Shown here: one piece after another, positions 26,921 to 37,631 of the stretch
Position numbering within the stretch: position 1 is the stretch's first letter
Layout of the letters: every line of letters starts with the position of its first letter
Assembly (NCBI GenBank): GCA_017306155.1
Contig: JAFKJB010000004.1
Coordinates: 144,083 to 208,082 of the forward strand
Reading direction: 5' to 3'
DNA: 64,000 nt
From: Nitrosospira multiformis
GTDB taxonomy: Bacteria > Pseudomonadota > Gammaproteobacteria > Burkholderiales > Nitrosomonadaceae
Notes under the pieces: generated by a model
The model's database searches: none
Told to the model about the DNA's origin: nothing
Seen by the model: only the letters and a program-made list of their open reading frames with translations
Program-made: the position numbers and the translations under genes

Positions 26921-27841
26921 TCATTGCATCACGGCAGACCATTCCTGCAACTGGTCAACCGTCGTGCTGATACCGCCACACACGATAATCAATATTTTTT
27001 TGTATCCGGACAAAGCGGGAACCCTTTCATAAACCGTTGCCAGCGCTACGCCGCAGGCGGGCTCAACCACCGCATGATGATCGTGCAGGAATTGCATGCA
27101 CGCAGAGACGGCGAGCCTGTCCGGTAATACGACGCTCTCGATGCGATGTTTTCTCGAGTATTCCAATGCCTGCCTGCAAACCGCGCTTGCCCCCAATGTC
27201 GTTGCAATGCTCGATATCCTGGGCAACTCCACAAGCGCTCCAGCGCTGAGTGCCTGCGCAAATGAGTCCGCACCTTTGGTTTCGACGGCGATTATGGGTA
27301 CGTCCTGCCACTCATTCCGATTCAGTCCCTCTATGACCCCGCACAGAAGGCCGCCTCCGCCGACGGACAGAACGATCACGTCAGGTTTTGGCCCCGTATC
27401 GACTATTTCATCAATGATGCTGGCATGACCTGTCCAGATGAGCGGATCATCGAAGGGATGCAGAAAGGCATCCTCGGGTTGCACGAGCGATAGTGCAAAT
27501 GCGTTCGCCTCACTGAGAGATTTTCCCTGGATTATCACTTCTGCTCCCTCTCGCGCCATCAGTTCCCTGGCGCGCTTTGAGGCGGTTTCCGGCACGACGA
27601 TAATCACGGGCACGGACAGATTACGCCCGGCAAAGGCAACCGCAAGGCCTGCATTCCCGCCAGATGATGAAATGAAGCGTCTTGCCCCGCGCCGGAAGTA
27701 TTCTTCACATGCATGCCCGATTCCCCGGGCTTTAAAAGAGCCGGAGGGCTGAGCGATTTCCATTTTCAGCCAGACTGAATGTCCGATTCTATCGCTTAAA
27801 GGGCGCGATTCGATTAATGGTGTTTGGATATGTAGAGTCAT
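26921..27841 (-). CDS. Serine/threonine dehydratase-like PLP enzyme
   Basis: This 306-residue fold-type-II PLP enzyme probably deaminates L-serine and/or threonine to the keto acid. It has the PLP lysine near 37 in PSGSFKARG, the phosphate/substrate loop SSGGNAGLA near 59, the glycine loop SVGGGGLLCG and a C-terminal CGG motif (IVCGGIS). It lacks an ACT regulatory domain, like the catabolic mammalian serine dehydratases and unlike biosynthetic IlvA. It lies on the minus strand between the GlcF-like gene and a remnant of that gene's 3-prime end. Confidence 0.85.
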   Translation of the reverse strand: MTLHIQTPLIESRPLSDRIGHSVWLKMEIAQPSGSFKARGIGHACEEYFRRGARRFISSSGGNAGLAVAFAGRNLSVPVIIVVPETASKRARELMAREGAEVIIQGKSLSEANAFALSLVQPEDAFLHPFDDPLIWTGHASIIDEIVDTGPKPDVIVLSVGGGGLLCGVIEGLNRNEWQDVPIIAVETKGADSFAQALSAGALVELPRISSIATTLGASAVCRQALEYSRKHRIESVVLPDRLAVSACMQFLHDHHAVVEPACGVALATVYERVPALSGYKKILIIVCGGISTTVDQLQEWSAVMQ

Positions 27842-27899
27842 TTATACGATCTTCGGTCGAGCTGAGCCATGAGAATACATCATATACGGTCTTTTGAAC

Positions 27900-28076
27900 C
27901 AAAGCTGAAGACTTTGCTGACTGGAGAACTGGCGGTAGTGAATTTGAAAAAGCATCGACGGACGGAGCAGGGGGTTGAGAATATCCGGAGCCACTCACCC
28001 TGCCACGTTAACAGCAGGGCGAATGGGTATACAATTGCAGAAATGGCAGGGTTATCATTCATACCGTTTTCCTTGC
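27900..28076 (+). pseudogene. Decayed partial copy of the GlcF-like gene 3-prime end
   Basis: Bases 27992-28047 align without gaps to 26607-26662 (the end of the GlcF-like gene) at about 42 of 56 positions by hand. The plus-strand frame reads [17 protein letters not shown] against IHPVTLIARQMGMQSRK. A weaker match extends upstream (FEPKLKTLLTGELA against LKDKVTALKAGQAR) with gaps and frame changes. This looks like the remains of a duplicated or displaced copy lying just before coq7. Confidence 0.5.
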
Positions 28077-28103
28077 TTTTTTTCTTTTTTCTCAGGGAAC
28101 CTT

Positions 28104-28730
28104 ATGCCCAATCTGGATAAATTCATCATTGGTTTCGACCACGCGTTGCGCACTTTGTCGACTCCGGCGCAGACACTGCGGCCGGTCCCCGGAACCCAAC
28201 TGCCGGAGGCGGAGCTGAACGATCTGGAGAAAAGCGAGTCGGCGGCACTGATGCGTATCAACCATGTGGGCGAGATCTGTGCGCAAGCCCTTTATCAGGG
28301 CCAGGCGCTGACGGCGCGGGATGCAGAGGTCCAGCAGGCACTTGCCCAGGCGGCGCGCGAGGAAACCGAGCATCTTGCCTGGACGGAACGGCGCATTAAT
28401 GAATTGAGCGGACGCAAGAGCCTATTGAATCCCTTATGGTATGGCGGTTCATTTGCCATTGGCGCTTTCGCCGGATTGCTGGGCGATAAGTGGAACCTGG
28501 GGTTTCTCGCAGAAACCGAACGCCAGGTGTCCGCTCATCTCGGGGGACACCTGAGCCGTTTGCCGCACGCCGACGAGAAGAGCCGCGCCATTGTAACCCA
28601 GATGCAGATCGATGAGGCCGGACACGCCACTACCGCCATGGCACATGGCGGCGCCGAACTGCCGATGCCGGTGAAGGTGGTAATGAAGATGGCGTCCTCG
28701 GTGATGACCCGAACCGCCTACTGGGTCTAA
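28104..28730 (+). CDS. coq7: Coq7, 3-demethoxyubiquinol hydroxylase
   Basis: Coq7 is the di-iron hydroxylase for a late ring hydroxylation of ubiquinone synthesis. The 208-residue product starts [18 protein letters not shown] and has the ferritin-like Glu/His ligands: [30 protein letters not shown] and the late DEAGHA. I use ATG 28104 after CAGGGAAC; the longer frame to 27975 runs into the GlcF-like remnant. It converges with the OsmC gene, 40 bases apart. Confidence 0.93.
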   Translation: MPNLDKFIIGFDHALRTLSTPAQTLRPVPGTQLPEAELNDLEKSESAALMRINHVGEICAQALYQGQALTARDAEVQQALAQAAREETEHLAWTERRINELSGRKSLLNPLWYGGSFAIGAFAGLLGDKWNLGFLAETERQVSAHLGGHLSRLPHADEKSRAIVTQMQIDEAGHATTAMAHGGAELPMPVKVVMKMASSVMTRTAYWV

Positions 28731-28770
28731 CGAATAGCAGGTCCAAGGCCAATACCGAGGGCGAATGCTG

Positions 28771-29187
28771 TCACGCCTCCACGATTTCAAAATCGTGGGT
28801 CAGGTCTGCTGTTTTTGCCAGCATGATCGATGCGGAACAGTATTTTTCAGCGGACAGGCTGATTGCGCGTTCGACATGCTGCGGATTCAGTTTTTTTCCG
28901 GTCACGATGAAATGGAAGTGAATGCGGGTAAACACTTTCGGTTCTCGTTCGGCCCGTTCCGCTTCAATGCGCACCTCGCAATCGCAGATATCCTGGCGGC
29001 CTTTTTTCAGAATCAGCACAACATCAAAAGCTGCGCAGCCTCCGGTTCCCATCAGCAGCATCTCCATCGGGCGGGGTCCCAGGTTTTTGCCTCCTGATTC
29101 CGGCGGCCCATCCATCAATACTGTATGACCGCTGCCTGATTCGCCCAGAAAACTTGCTTCGCCCTGCCATTTGACGCGTGCTTTCAT
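28771..29187 (-). CDS. OsmC/YhfA-family protein
   Basis: OsmC-like proteins are small thiol peroxidase-fold proteins that reduce organic hydroperoxides. The 138-residue product has the two conserved cysteines, near 51 (GTGGCAAFDV) and near 117 (EKYCSASIML). The pattern GPRPMEMLLMGTGGC is closest to the YhfA subgroup, for which a physiological substrate is not firmly known. Confidence 0.88.
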   Translation of the reverse strand: MKARVKWQGEASFLGESGSGHTVLMDGPPESGGKNLGPRPMEMLLMGTGGCAAFDVVLILKKGRQDICDCEVRIEAERAEREPKVFTRIHFHFIVTGKKLNPQHVERAISLSAEKYCSASIMLAKTADLTHDFEIVEA

Positions 29188-29263
29188 GCCGCTCCTTTCC
29201 AGAGTTCGATTACGCTATTTTAGCGACTTCCGGCATACCGAGTGTAATTGAGTGTAATGACCC

Positions 29264-30019
29264 TCAATCCGGCGCAGGCGTCAGGCGGTACCACAACATG
29301 CCAATGATCTCGTGGAAGAACAGGCTGCTTTTGAGGAGCGCACCCGCATTTGGAATGAATGTGAGCAGATCAGTCTTGTAACGCCGCGTGTATCCTGTGG
29401 CAGCAGGAGTTACCTCGAATCCAGCCTGCTCGAATTCGCGCGCCGCTCTCGGCATATGCCACGCGTGGGTGACAAGCGCGATCTGGCGGATACCCTGTTT
29501 TTGCAGGATGGCAAAGCTCTTGTAGGCGTTTTCCCGGGTATTGCCCGATGCCTCCTCTACCCACTCGACTGGAACGAGAAACTCCTCTTCCAGCACCGCC
29601 TTCATCTGCATGGCTTCGGATGAGCGATTGCCGGGAGGAGCGCCTCCTGTCGCCAGCAGCGGCTTGCCAGTCGCACGATACATCTTCGCCGCATAGCGAA
29701 CACGTTCCAGCGTGTATCTGCCGACCGTATGGCTGTCATATTCAGGCGCATAATAGTAGGTCCCCCCACCCAGCACGACGATGGCTTGTATGCTATCGTC
29801 CGGCGGGGTTTTTTCCGGGGGCGCTTCCAGTGCCTGCAACAGGGCATCCGCGACGGCTGGAATGGAAAGAAGGTAAAGCAGAGCAAGTGCAGCAGCTACC
29901 AATGTCATACCTGTCCCCTGTCGGCGTTTCAGGAGCAGGATGCCTGCGGCGCCCAGTAAAATAAGGTTGAACGGGGGAAGAAGAAATGCGCTTGCGAAGT
30001 TGATTGCAAACCAGCTCAT
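29264..30019 (-). CDS. YdcF/ElyC-like DUF218 membrane protein
   Basis: The 251-residue product has two N-terminal membrane helices (about 10-28 and 36-56) and a DUF218 domain (about 78-240) with AIVVLGGG, GRYTLERVRYAA, TGGAPPG, SGNTRENA and VTHAWHMPRA. In E. coli the relative ElyC affects envelope integrity and undecaprenyl-phosphate use. The biochemical activity is not settled. Confidence 0.87.
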   Translation of the reverse strand: MSWFAINFASAFLLPPFNLILLGAAGILLLKRRQGTGMTLVAAALALLYLLSIPAVADALLQALEAPPEKTPPDDSIQAIVVLGGGTYYYAPEYDSHTVGRYTLERVRYAAKMYRATGKPLLATGGAPPGNRSSEAMQMKAVLEEEFLVPVEWVEEASGNTRENAYKSFAILQKQGIRQIALVTHAWHMPRAAREFEQAGFEVTPAATGYTRRYKTDLLTFIPNAGALLKSSLFFHEIIGMLWYRLTPAPD

Positions 30020-30045
30020 GTACGTTTTTCAGGGGCAGCCAAAAT

Positions 30046-30073
30046 AAAAAAGCCGGCACTTGCCGGCTTTTTT
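30046..30073 (-). terminator. Rho-independent terminator of the cytochrome c gene
   Basis: A perfect 13-bp stem (AAAAAAGCCGGCA / TGCCGGCTTTTTT) with a 2-base loop lies 14 bases beyond the cytochrome stop. On the minus strand it ends in a T run. The symmetric A/T flanks would allow termination in both directions. Confidence 0.9.
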
Positions 30074-30086
30074 AGCGGACCCGGGC

Positions 30087-30395
30087 TTATTGGGTCAGAA
30101 TCCACTTTGCCAGAGTCTTGGCATCTGCCTCGTTAACCTTTGCATTCGGCGGCATGGGAACCGGTCCCCAAACTCCCTGGCTTCCTTTCTGGATTTTTCC
30201 TGCCAGATAGTCCACGGCTTTCGGGTCAGCCTTATACTTGGCCGCTACATCCTTCAACGCAGGGCCGACCAGTTTTTTGTCCACCATGTGACAATTCAGG
30301 CAGCCGCTGCTTTTTGCCAACTCGGGGCTCGCCTGCGCGGTGCCGACAATCAATAAAGCTGATGCCGCAACCATTCCCATCCAGACAGCTTTCAT
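30087..30395 (-). CDS. Periplasmic class I cytochrome c (c551/c552 type)
   Basis: This small electron carrier has 102 residues: a Sec signal peptide ending AQA (about 1-22), then a mature part with one heme-binding CLNCH (Cys 32/35, His 36) and an axial Met near 81 in PVPMPPN. This is the pattern of cytochrome c8/c551/c552, which passes electrons to terminal oxidases or nitrite reductase. The ATG at 30395 has AAGGAG 8 bases upstream; the GTG at 30404 is too close to that site. It lies 22 bases after the DUF255 gene on the same strand and has its own terminator. Confidence 0.92.
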   Translation of the reverse strand: MKAVWMGMVAASALLIVGTAQASPELAKSSGCLNCHMVDKKLVGPALKDVAAKYKADPKAVDYLAGKIQKGSQGVWGPVPMPPNAKVNEADAKTLAKWILTQ

Positions 30396-30416
30396 TACAC
30401 GCACTCCTTTTATCCG

Positions 30417-32519
30417 TTAATTATAGAAAAGGGATCTTATCTTACCTCGAATTTCGCTGATACGCAGCAATTCCTGCAAGTCAGTGATCTCCGGTAAGCA
30501 CTTAACGCCATGACAGACCCAGGCGTTGACACCGATCCCTGACGGAAGGGGCTTGGCAAGATTTGGCGGCAGCGTTGCGGACACTCCGCGATCAACCGGC
30601 AGCGCGAGCACAAGAGCGATGGGGGCCCGGTGACGCAAGGTGCTTTCCCATCTCGCCATCGTGTCCGATTTTCCCCGCAGTATGACAACGGTGGGGGGGA
30701 CGAGCCACTGCTCAAGCGCCAGAAGCAGGCTGCAACACGAGTCGGGGTGCCGGATCAAGGCAGGGTAGAAGAGCTGCAGTGCGCGTTCCGCCGCCTGCAG
30801 ATAACGGGATTCCCCCAGCAGGTAACCCATGCGCTGAAGAGTATAGATCGCGACGCCGTTGCCGGATGGTGTTGCATTGTCATAACCAGGCTTGGGGCGA
30901 TGGATCAGATTTTCATGATCATGGCTGGTAAAGAAAAAACCGCCGGCTTCCTTGTCTTCAAACTGATCCAGAAGAACGTCGGCCAGCGCAACGGCAAAAT
31001 CCAGGTCCACCGGGCGGAACGATGTCTGCATCAGTTCCAGTAATCCATCCAGCAGGAAAGCGTAATCATCGAGATAGGCATTGAGATGCCCATTGCCGTC
31101 CTTCCAGGTGGCCAGCAGGCGCCCGTTTTTCCAGAGTGTGGAACGGATGAAATCCACGGCACAGGTAGCCGAGCGCACCCAGTCGTCGCGACCGAATATG
31201 CGTCCGGCTCGAGCCATGCCCTTGATCATCAATCCATTCCAGCTGGTCAGGGTTTTCTCATCCCGTCCGGGGTGAACCCGACGCTGGCGTTGTGCAAGCA
31301 GCTTCTTGCGCGCAGATTCAAGCCATTGTCGTGCGTTTGCATAGGGGACGCCAAAGTTTTCAGCTATCTCGGGCAGCGATTGGGTCACTGCCAGATGCCA
31401 GTGTCTGTTCCTGAAATTCGCTTCCCGGGACAGACCATAGTAATCGGCGGCTACGGCATATTCACGACGTGAAAGAATATGGGATGTCTCACTGCGATCC
31501 CATACGTAGAACTTGCCTTCGATATTTTCCGAGTCTGCATCCAGGGTCGACCAGTAGCCGGCTCCCGTTCTCTTCTCATCCACTTCATATCCTGGCTGCA
31601 TTTCGCGCATGACCCAGGCAGCGGTTTCTTCCACAATCTGCGCAAACAGCGGATTTCCGGACGCGATCCAGGCATCCGCATAGAGATGCAGCAGGGGACC
31701 ATTGTCATAAAGCATTTTTTCGAAATGCGGAATCTGCCACTGCTTGTCGGTACTGTAACGATAGAATCCGCCACCCACCTGGTCGTAGATGCCGCCTTCC
31801 GCCATTTTCTCCAATGTCAGCGTGGCCATGTGCAATGCCTCGCTATTGCCGGCAGTGAAGTAGCGCCGCAAACAGAAATCCAGTTCGGTCAGGTGCAGGA
31901 ATTTCGGCGCCTCGCCGAAACCACCGTTTTCGAAATCGAACCGGTTCTTCAACTCAGCCAGTGCCTGTTCCAGGGGACGCTCAGAAAATACCGGAGCCTC
32001 CGGTGCTTTCGAGGGCAGCATATCCGCGAAGGATTTGAGCAACGATACACTCTGGCGTTCGATCTCCGGGCGGCGAACGCGGTAAGTTTCCGCCACCCGC
32101 GGCAATAAATCGAGGAAACCCGGCAGATCGTGACGTGCCATTTTGGGAAAGTAGGTACCGCCGAAGAATGGTTTTTGATCGGGCGTCAGAAAAAGCGTGA
32201 GGGGCCAGCCGCCGTTGCGCTGTGTCAGCATGTAGAGCGCGGTCTGATAAATCTGATCGATATCCGGGCGCTCCTCGCGGTCCACCTTGATATTGATGAA
32301 GTACCGGTTCATGACTTCGGCGACTTCCGCATCCTCGAAGCATTCGTGCGCCATCACATGGCACCAGTGGCAGGCAGAGTAGCCGATGGATAACAGGATC
32401 GGCCTGTCCTGCATGCGGGCGAGTGTCAGCGCCTCTTCTCCCCAGGGATACCAGTCGACAGGGTTGTCTGCATGTTGCAGCAGGTAGGGGCTGGTTTCAC
32501 CGGCAAGATGATTGAGCAT
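30417..32519 (-). CDS. DUF255 thioredoxin-domain protein (YyaL/SPATA20-like)
   Basis: The 700-residue product has an N-terminal thioredoxin-like domain with SACHWCHVM (Cys 50/53) and the family opening [19 protein letters not shown], followed by a long six-hairpin (alpha/alpha)6 domain like those of glycan-processing enzymes ([27 protein letters not shown]). It has no signal peptide. The cellular role is not established. It lies between ilvD (24 bases upstream) and a cytochrome c gene (22 bases downstream), so the three may be cotranscribed. Confidence 0.88.
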   Translation of the reverse strand: MLNHLAGETSPYLLQHADNPVDWYPWGEEALTLARMQDRPILLSIGYSACHWCHVMAHECFEDAEVAEVMNRYFINIKVDREERPDIDQIYQTALYMLTQRNGGWPLTLFLTPDQKPFFGGTYFPKMARHDLPGFLDLLPRVAETYRVRRPEIERQSVSLLKSFADMLPSKAPEAPVFSERPLEQALAELKNRFDFENGGFGEAPKFLHLTELDFCLRRYFTAGNSEALHMATLTLEKMAEGGIYDQVGGGFYRYSTDKQWQIPHFEKMLYDNGPLLHLYADAWIASGNPLFAQIVEETAAWVMREMQPGYEVDEKRTGAGYWSTLDADSENIEGKFYVWDRSETSHILSRREYAVAADYYGLSREANFRNRHWHLAVTQSLPEIAENFGVPYANARQWLESARKKLLAQRQRRVHPGRDEKTLTSWNGLMIKGMARAGRIFGRDDWVRSATCAVDFIRSTLWKNGRLLATWKDGNGHLNAYLDDYAFLLDGLLELMQTSFRPVDLDFAVALADVLLDQFEDKEAGGFFFTSHDHENLIHRPKPGYDNATPSGNGVAIYTLQRMGYLLGESRYLQAAERALQLFYPALIRHPDSCCSLLLALEQWLVPPTVVILRGKSDTMARWESTLRHRAPIALVLALPVDRGVSATLPPNLAKPLPSGIGVNAWVCHGVKCLPEITDLQELLRISEIRGKIRSLFYN

Positions 32520-32543
32520 GGCTTTGTGATGGGAAAGAACGGG

Positions 32544-34217
32544 TTAGTCGGTGATCGCTCCCCGGCTGGCACTCGAGACGAGCTTCGAATATTTAGCGAG
32601 CACTCCCCGTGTGTAGCGCGGATGGGGCGGCTGCCATTCAGCCCGGCGCCGGGCCAGCTCATCCCCGGGAACGTTGAGTTGCAGCAGCCGTTGCTCGGCG
32701 TCTATGGTGATCGAATCGCCTTCCCGCACCAGCGCAATGGCGCCGCCTACAAACGCCTCCGGCGCCACGTGTCCAACCACCATTCCATAGGTGCCCCCGG
32801 AAAACCGTCCATCGGTGATCAGGCCCACCGAATCTCCGAGTCCCTCGCCAATGAGCGCGGAAGTGGGAGACAACATTTCCCGCATGCCGGGACCGCCCTT
32901 GGGTCCCTCATAGCGTATCACCACCACGTCGCCGGGCTGGATCGCGCGCGCAAGGATGGCTGCCATGCAGGCTTCTTCCGAGTCGAATACCCGTGCCGGT
33001 CCGGTAATTTTTGGTGTTTTCACCCCGGTGATTTTCGCCACGCACCCTTCTGCGGCGAGATTGCCCTTGAGTATGGCGAGGTGACCCTGAGCGTACAACG
33101 GGTTGTCCCACTGGCGGATGATATCCTGATCCTTGCGAGGCTCTGACGGCACGTCCTTCAATATCTCGGCAATGGTCTGCCCACTGATGGTGATGCAATC
33201 GCCATGCAACAGGCCGTGGTCGAGCAGCATTTTCATTACCTGGGGAATGCCTCCTGCCTTGTGCAGATCGGTGGCGACGTATCGTCCCGAGGGTTTGAGA
33301 TCGCACAGTACCGGCACTTTGCCGCGCATGTGTTCAAAATCGTCGATCATGAGTGTCACTTCGGCCGCATGGGCAATGGCTAGGAAATGCAAAACAGCAT
33401 TGGTGGAACCACCCACGGCCATGATCACCGCGATCGCGTTTTCAATGGATTTGCGGGTAATGATGTCGCGCGGACGAATCTGTTTCCTGATGGCATCCAC
33501 GAGCACTTCCGCGGAGCGCGCCGCGCTGGTGCGCTTCTCGCCATCCTCCGCAGCCATGGTGGAAGAATAGGGAAGGCTCATGCCCATCGCTTCGAAAGCG
33601 GACGACATGGTGTTGGCCGTGTACATGCCTCCGCAGGAGCCCGCGCCGGGACAGGCATGGCGCTCCACTTCGAGCAGTTCTTTCACGTCTATCTTATGAG
33701 AGGTGTATTGCCCGACGGCTTCGAAAGCACTGACAATGGTGAGGTCCTTTCCTTTATAGCGACCCGGTTTGATCGTTCCGCCATAAACAAAGATTGCGGG
33801 AACATTCATGCGCGCCATCGCCATCATTGCGCCCGGCATGTTCTTGTCACAGCCTCCGATGGCGATCACGCCGTCCATGCTCTCAGCCTGAACCGCCGTT
33901 TCGATCGAATCGGCAATGACTTCGCGCGACACCAGGGAATACTTCATACCTTCCGTTCCCATGGAGATGCCATCGGAAACGGTGATGGTGCCGAACATCT
34001 GGGGCATCGCGCCCGCCTGTTTCAATGCGTGCTCCGCATCCAGCGCCAGTTCATTCAATCCCTTGTTGCAGGGTGTGATGGTGGAAAAGCCATTGGCCAC
34101 CCCGACGATGGGTTTGTCGAAATCGTTGTCGCCGAAACCTACAGCCCGCAGCATCGCGCGGTTGGGAGTACGTTCCGTCCCCTGGGTGATTGCCCGGCTG
34201 CGTTGGTTATCTGACAT
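32544..34217 (-). CDS. ilvD: Dihydroxy-acid dehydratase
   Basis: IlvD dehydrates 2,3-dihydroxy-3-methylbutanoate and the methylpentanoate homologue in valine, isoleucine and leucine synthesis, using an Fe-S cluster. The 557-residue product has the three cluster cysteines near 50 (ITPCNKGL), 123 ([10 protein letters not shown]) and 195 ([13 protein letters not shown]). Length is normal. AAGGAG precedes the ATG. It is divergent from lgt across 316 bases. Confidence 0.96.
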   Translation of the reverse strand: MSDNQRSRAITQGTERTPNRAMLRAVGFGDNDFDKPIVGVANGFSTITPCNKGLNELALDAEHALKQAGAMPQMFGTITVSDGISMGTEGMKYSLVSREVIADSIETAVQAESMDGVIAIGGCDKNMPGAMMAMARMNVPAIFVYGGTIKPGRYKGKDLTIVSAFEAVGQYTSHKIDVKELLEVERHACPGAGSCGGMYTANTMSSAFEAMGMSLPYSSTMAAEDGEKRTSAARSAEVLVDAIRKQIRPRDIITRKSIENAIAVIMAVGGSTNAVLHFLAIAHAAEVTLMIDDFEHMRGKVPVLCDLKPSGRYVATDLHKAGGIPQVMKMLLDHGLLHGDCITISGQTIAEILKDVPSEPRKDQDIIRQWDNPLYAQGHLAILKGNLAAEGCVAKITGVKTPKITGPARVFDSEEACMAAILARAIQPGDVVVIRYEGPKGGPGMREMLSPTSALIGEGLGDSVGLITDGRFSGGTYGMVVGHVAPEAFVGGAIALVREGDSITIDAEQRLLQLNVPGDELARRRAEWQPPHPRYTRGVLAKYSKLVSSASRGAITD

Positions 34218-34533
34218 GAATTACTCCTTGAATTGAAAAAATGGGGATGCAGGCAAATCCTGATGAGTTCCCATAGTCAGGGGAAGAAGGGGTCGAGGCG
34301 CATGCGAAGCTGCGAGGAAAGAAAAAGCAGTTCAAAGTCGCTCTTTTCCGTGTTCTCCACGGTGAATAATCGTCGCCGTATGTATAATGAGGGGGAAACG
34401 AAACTCGTCATTTCATTCCTGCCCAACCCTCCGTCAGGAAGGACTTCTGCTATCCCTGCCGGTTCTCGCCGGTATGATGTTTTAATGCTGCGCTCGATAA
34501 ACAAGCTATTTTACCTGAAAAAAATGCAAGCCC
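34218..34533. promoter_or_regulatory. Divergent promoter region ilvD / lgt
   Basis: This 316-base spacer has no supported gene. A good -10 box TATAAT is seen on the plus strand at 34383-34388 (GTATAATGAG), about 150 bases before lgt, without a convincing -35. No leader peptide or attenuator for ilvD was found. Confidence 0.35.
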
Positions 34534-35388
34534 ATGCTCGTTCATCCTCAGATTGATCCCATTGCCATCCAGCTCGGACCGCTCGCGGTTCGATGGTACG
34601 GGCTCATGTATCTTCTCGGATTCGCTTGTTTCATTCTGCTGGGGCGCTACCGCATCAAACGAAATCCCGGGGGGGCGTTCACCGTCAGCATGCTGGACGA
34701 TATGCTGTTTTACGGTGTGCTCGGCGTGATCGTGGGCGGCCGCCTGGGTCACATATTTTTTTATCAGTTCGGCTATTATCTGGAGCATCCTCTGGAAATC
34801 TTTGCCGTCTGGCAAGGCGGGATGTCATTTCATGGCGGTTTTCTCGGAGTGATAGCCGCCATGGCCCTGTTGGCGCGCAAATATCACCTGCCCTGGCTCG
34901 TCGTAACGGATTTCATCGCTCCATTGGTGCCGCTGGGACTGGGGGCAGGACGCATCGGCAATTTTATCAATGCCGAGTTATGGGGGCGGCCCACCGATGT
35001 CCCCTGGGGCATGATTTTTCCCTATGTCGACAACGTTCCGCGTCACCCTTCCCAACTGTACGAATTCGCGCTGGAAGGATTGGTGTTTTTTACATTGATG
35101 TGGATTTATTCCGCGAGGCCGAGACCGGTGGGAGCGGTTTCCGGAGTATTTCTGATCGGTTATGGCGTATTCCGCTCGTTTGCGGAGTTTTTCCGCGAGC
35201 CGGACGAAGGTTTCATGGGTATGATGACGCTTGGTATCAGCATGGGGCAGTGGCTGTCGCTACCCATGATCCTCGCCGGGGTAATCATGCTGGTCTGGGC
35301 TTATCGTACCCAGGCCCCGATGTCCCCGCAGGGAAAAGACGGCAAAGCCACCAAAGCCGCAATCGCGGGCAAGCGCGGCGGCAAATAA
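34534..35388 (+). CDS. lgt: Prolipoprotein diacylglyceryl transferase
   Basis: Lgt transfers diacylglycerol from phosphatidylglycerol to the lipobox cysteine of prolipoproteins in the inner membrane. The 284-residue product has seven hydrophobic helices and the signatures HGGFLGV and [18 protein letters not shown], plus RHPSQLYE. The C-terminal 30 residues are Lys/Gly/Ala rich. Its substrates in this window would include the RlpA and DUF4156 lipoproteins. Confidence 0.96.
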   Translation: MLVHPQIDPIAIQLGPLAVRWYGLMYLLGFACFILLGRYRIKRNPGGAFTVSMLDDMLFYGVLGVIVGGRLGHIFFYQFGYYLEHPLEIFAVWQGGMSFHGGFLGVIAAMALLARKYHLPWLVVTDFIAPLVPLGLGAGRIGNFINAELWGRPTDVPWGMIFPYVDNVPRHPSQLYEFALEGLVFFTLMWIYSARPRPVGAVSGVFLIGYGVFRSFAEFFREPDEGFMGMMTLGISMGQWLSLPMILAGVIMLVWAYRTQAPMSPQGKDGKATKAAIAGKRGGK

Positions 35389-35403
35389 AATAGATAATTC
35401 TGT

Positions 35404-36003
35404 ATGTCTTTACGCCGCTCCTACAGCCTGATCGCTCCGCTTTACGATGCCTTGCTCGCCGGGGCGGGTATGGGACTGCGGGCGGCCAGCCTTGAGCAAT
35501 TGCCGCAGCAGGAGAACCTCGACATTCTCATCAGCGGCATCGGTACCGGGCTCGACCTTCCGCATGTTCCAGCGTGTCATCATTATGTGGGACTGGATCT
35601 CACCGCGGCCATGCTGAAGCGGGCAAGACCCAGAATAGGAAACCTGCATGTAGACCTCGTCCAGGGAGACAGCATGTCTCTGCCGTTCATGGATGCCTGT
35701 TTCGATCACGTGGTGCTGCACCTCATTCTGGCGATCGTGCCGGATGCCCATGCCTGTCTGAAAGAAACAGCGCGGGTATTGAAACCGGGCGGCAGTGTGC
35801 TGATACTCGATAAATTTCTGAAGCCAGGGGAAAACGCAGTGCTCCGGCGGGCGGTGAATCTGTTGTCCCAGCATATCGCGACGCGTCTGGATGTGGTTTT
35901 CGAAGAGGTGCTTGCAAGTGTTCCGCAATTGAAAGTGGAGTCAGACCAGCCGCTTCTGGCAGGAGGCTGGTTCCGGAGCATTCGACTCGTTAAAACCGGT
36001 TAG
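35404..36003 (+). CDS. Class I SAM-dependent methyltransferase
   Basis: The 199-residue product has a Methyltransf_11-type fold: ISGIGTGLDLPHV (altered motif I, which normally reads GxGxG), YVGLDLTAAMLKRAR, DSMSLPFMDACFDHVV and LKPGGSVLILDKF. It resembles the UbiE/phosphatidylethanolamine methyltransferase group, but the substrate cannot be told. It begins 16 bases after lgt and is probably cotranscribed with it. Confidence 0.85.
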   Translation: MSLRRSYSLIAPLYDALLAGAGMGLRAASLEQLPQQENLDILISGIGTGLDLPHVPACHHYVGLDLTAAMLKRARPRIGNLHVDLVQGDSMSLPFMDACFDHVVLHLILAIVPDAHACLKETARVLKPGGSVLILDKFLKPGENAVLRRAVNLLSQHIATRLDVVFEEVLASVPQLKVESDQPLLAGGWFRSIRLVKTG

Positions 36004-36080
36004 GAGGTGACCGGGATATGCGATAAGGGTAGAATTTCTACGGGAGGCGAAATTATGATTCCACCTTCAGCCGGAGTGCC

Positions 36081-36776
36081 ATGCGCCCTATTGCCGCTTT
36101 CACCGTCATCCTTGTCGTCGTTGCCGTGGCCGCAAGCGAAGCGAGCGGCCTGGTGTCGGCGGGACAGATAGAGAGGACGGGCAGGGTGAACAGCCCGGGG
36201 CCGGATTGGACGGAGGCTTATCACAAAAACGGCCTTGTCATTTTTACGAAGGACACAGCGGAGGGACGCCGGGTAATCGCGGTTTCCGAAGTGGAAGTTC
36301 CGCCCGAAGCCGTTTTCAATGTCCTCGTCGACTTCGAACATTACCGGGAATTCATGCCGTATGTGCAGGAATCGGAAGTGCTCAGCCGCACCGGAGATAA
36401 CGAGGTGGTGACCTATGCGCGCATCGCGCCGCCCTTTATCAGCGAGCGCGACTATCCCCTCAAGGTCCGGCTGACCCACAGACCGGGGGCAGGTGACGGC
36501 ACAAACAAGGGTGGCACCTTCAAGGTCGAATGGACTGCACTACCCGGAGCGAAGCCTGAGGTGGCAGGCGTGGTGCGCGTCAAGCTCAACGAGGGTTCGT
36601 GGCTGGCGGAGCCGCTGGATGGCGGCAGGCGCACACGTCTCACTTATACATTGCTTACCAATCCGGGTGGGCTCATTCCGGATTTTGTGTTCAACCTTTC
36701 GAACACTGTCGCGATACCTGAACTCTTCGATGGGGTAAGGAAGCGTTCTGCCGGAGCAGTTTCCGGACGGAAGTGA
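36081..36776 (+). CDS. Secreted START/SRPBCC-domain protein
   Basis: The 231-residue product has a signal peptide (about 1-22, ending ASEASG or nearby) and a START/polyketide-cyclase-like lipid-binding domain (about 45-215): [53 protein letters not shown]. Such domains bind hydrophobic ligands in a deep pocket. An exported version suggests handling of a lipid in the periplasm, but the ligand is unknown. Confidence 0.8.
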   Translation: MRPIAAFTVILVVVAVAASEASGLVSAGQIERTGRVNSPGPDWTEAYHKNGLVIFTKDTAEGRRVIAVSEVEVPPEAVFNVLVDFEHYREFMPYVQESEVLSRTGDNEVVTYARIAPPFISERDYPLKVRLTHRPGAGDGTNKGGTFKVEWTALPGAKPEVAGVVRVKLNEGSWLAEPLDGGRRTRLTYTLLTNPGGLIPDFVFNLSNTVAIPELFDGVRKRSAGAVSGRK

Positions 36777-36834
36777 TCAGGCCGCAGCATACCATCGTCT
36801 GTCCCCCGTGGATTTTTCAGGGCAACAATTACCT

Positions 36835-37167
36835 ATGTTTGAGCTGAAGACCTTGTTTCTCTTCCTGGCTACAGCGCTGGCCGAGATCGTTGGTTGCTAT
36901 CTCCCCTACCTCTGGCTTAAACAGGACGGAAGCGCGTGGTTTCTTGTTCCTGCTGCTGCAAGCCTTGCGCTGTTTGCATGGCTTCTCACGCTTCATCCGA
37001 CGGACGCCGGTCGTACATACGCGGCTTACGGAGGCGTGTATGTTTTCGTAGCAATACTCTGGCTGTGGGCTATTGATGGAGTCAGGCCGACTGCCTGGGA
37101 TATGGCAGGTTCTCTTCTGGCGCTGACAGGTATGGCAATCATCATGTTCGGCCCAAGATATGAATAA
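36835..37167 (+). CDS. YnfA-family inner-membrane protein (UPF0060)
   Basis: This encodes 110 residues with four transmembrane helices, starting [18 protein letters not shown] and including GCYLPYLWL and [11 protein letters not shown]. YnfA relatives belong to the small-multidrug-resistance-like superfamily and some have been reported to export toxic compounds. The frame could start at 36808, but ATG 36835 gives the usual family length. Confidence 0.9.
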   Translation: MFELKTLFLFLATALAEIVGCYLPYLWLKQDGSAWFLVPAAASLALFAWLLTLHPTDAGRTYAAYGGVYVFVAILWLWAIDGVRPTAWDMAGSLLALTGMAIIMFGPRYE

Positions 37168-37215
37168 TTTATATAAGCCCCGGAGCGATTTGCAATTTTC
37201 AACAGGAGAAAATAG

Positions 37216-37569
37216 ATGGTCATGAGAAGGATGGTCGCCTTGCCGGGCCTGCTGTCAGTGGTTTTGTTTGCCGGTTGTTCGGCGATTTCAACGACACCGG
37301 AGGGCAGATCCGTTGAGCTTGTCACAGAAAAACCCAGCGGCAATTGCAAGCCGCTGGGTGATGCGGTCGGCTCCCAGGGCAACTGGATTACCGGTGACTA
37401 CACTTCGAATGAGAATCTCCTTATCGGCGCCAGAAATGACCTGCGCAACAGGGCCGCCAAAATGGGTGGAAACTACGTCTGGGTGCAGAACTCCGCTAAT
37501 ACGAATGCATGGGGCAGCAAGGGCACGACAAACACGACGGTGCTGGGCGTCGTTTATCGCTGCGAATGA
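37216..37569 (+). CDS. DUF4156 lipoprotein
   Basis: The 117-residue product has a lipoprotein signal (VVLFAGCSAI, lipidated Cys near 21) and a short domain rich in Asn and Gly (GNWITGDYTSNENLLIGARND, GGNYVWVQN) that matches DUF4156/RcsF-like small lipoproteins. Two further cysteines (near 44 and 116) could form a disulfide. AGGAGAAAA precedes the ATG. The function is unknown. Confidence 0.82.
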   Translation: MVMRRMVALPGLLSVVLFAGCSAISTTPEGRSVELVTEKPSGNCKPLGDAVGSQGNWITGDYTSNENLLIGARNDLRNRAAKMGGNYVWVQNSANTNAWGSKGTTNTTVLGVVYRCE

Positions 37570-37631
37570 TTCCTCGCACCTGGTCTCGAATACCTCGAAC
37601 CGAATTTATTATCAGGTAGAGCGCTGCGGAA

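Noticed and set aside
33387-34214. 275-codon plus-strand open frame
   Set aside because: Antisense to ilvD; His/Arg-rich shadow composition.
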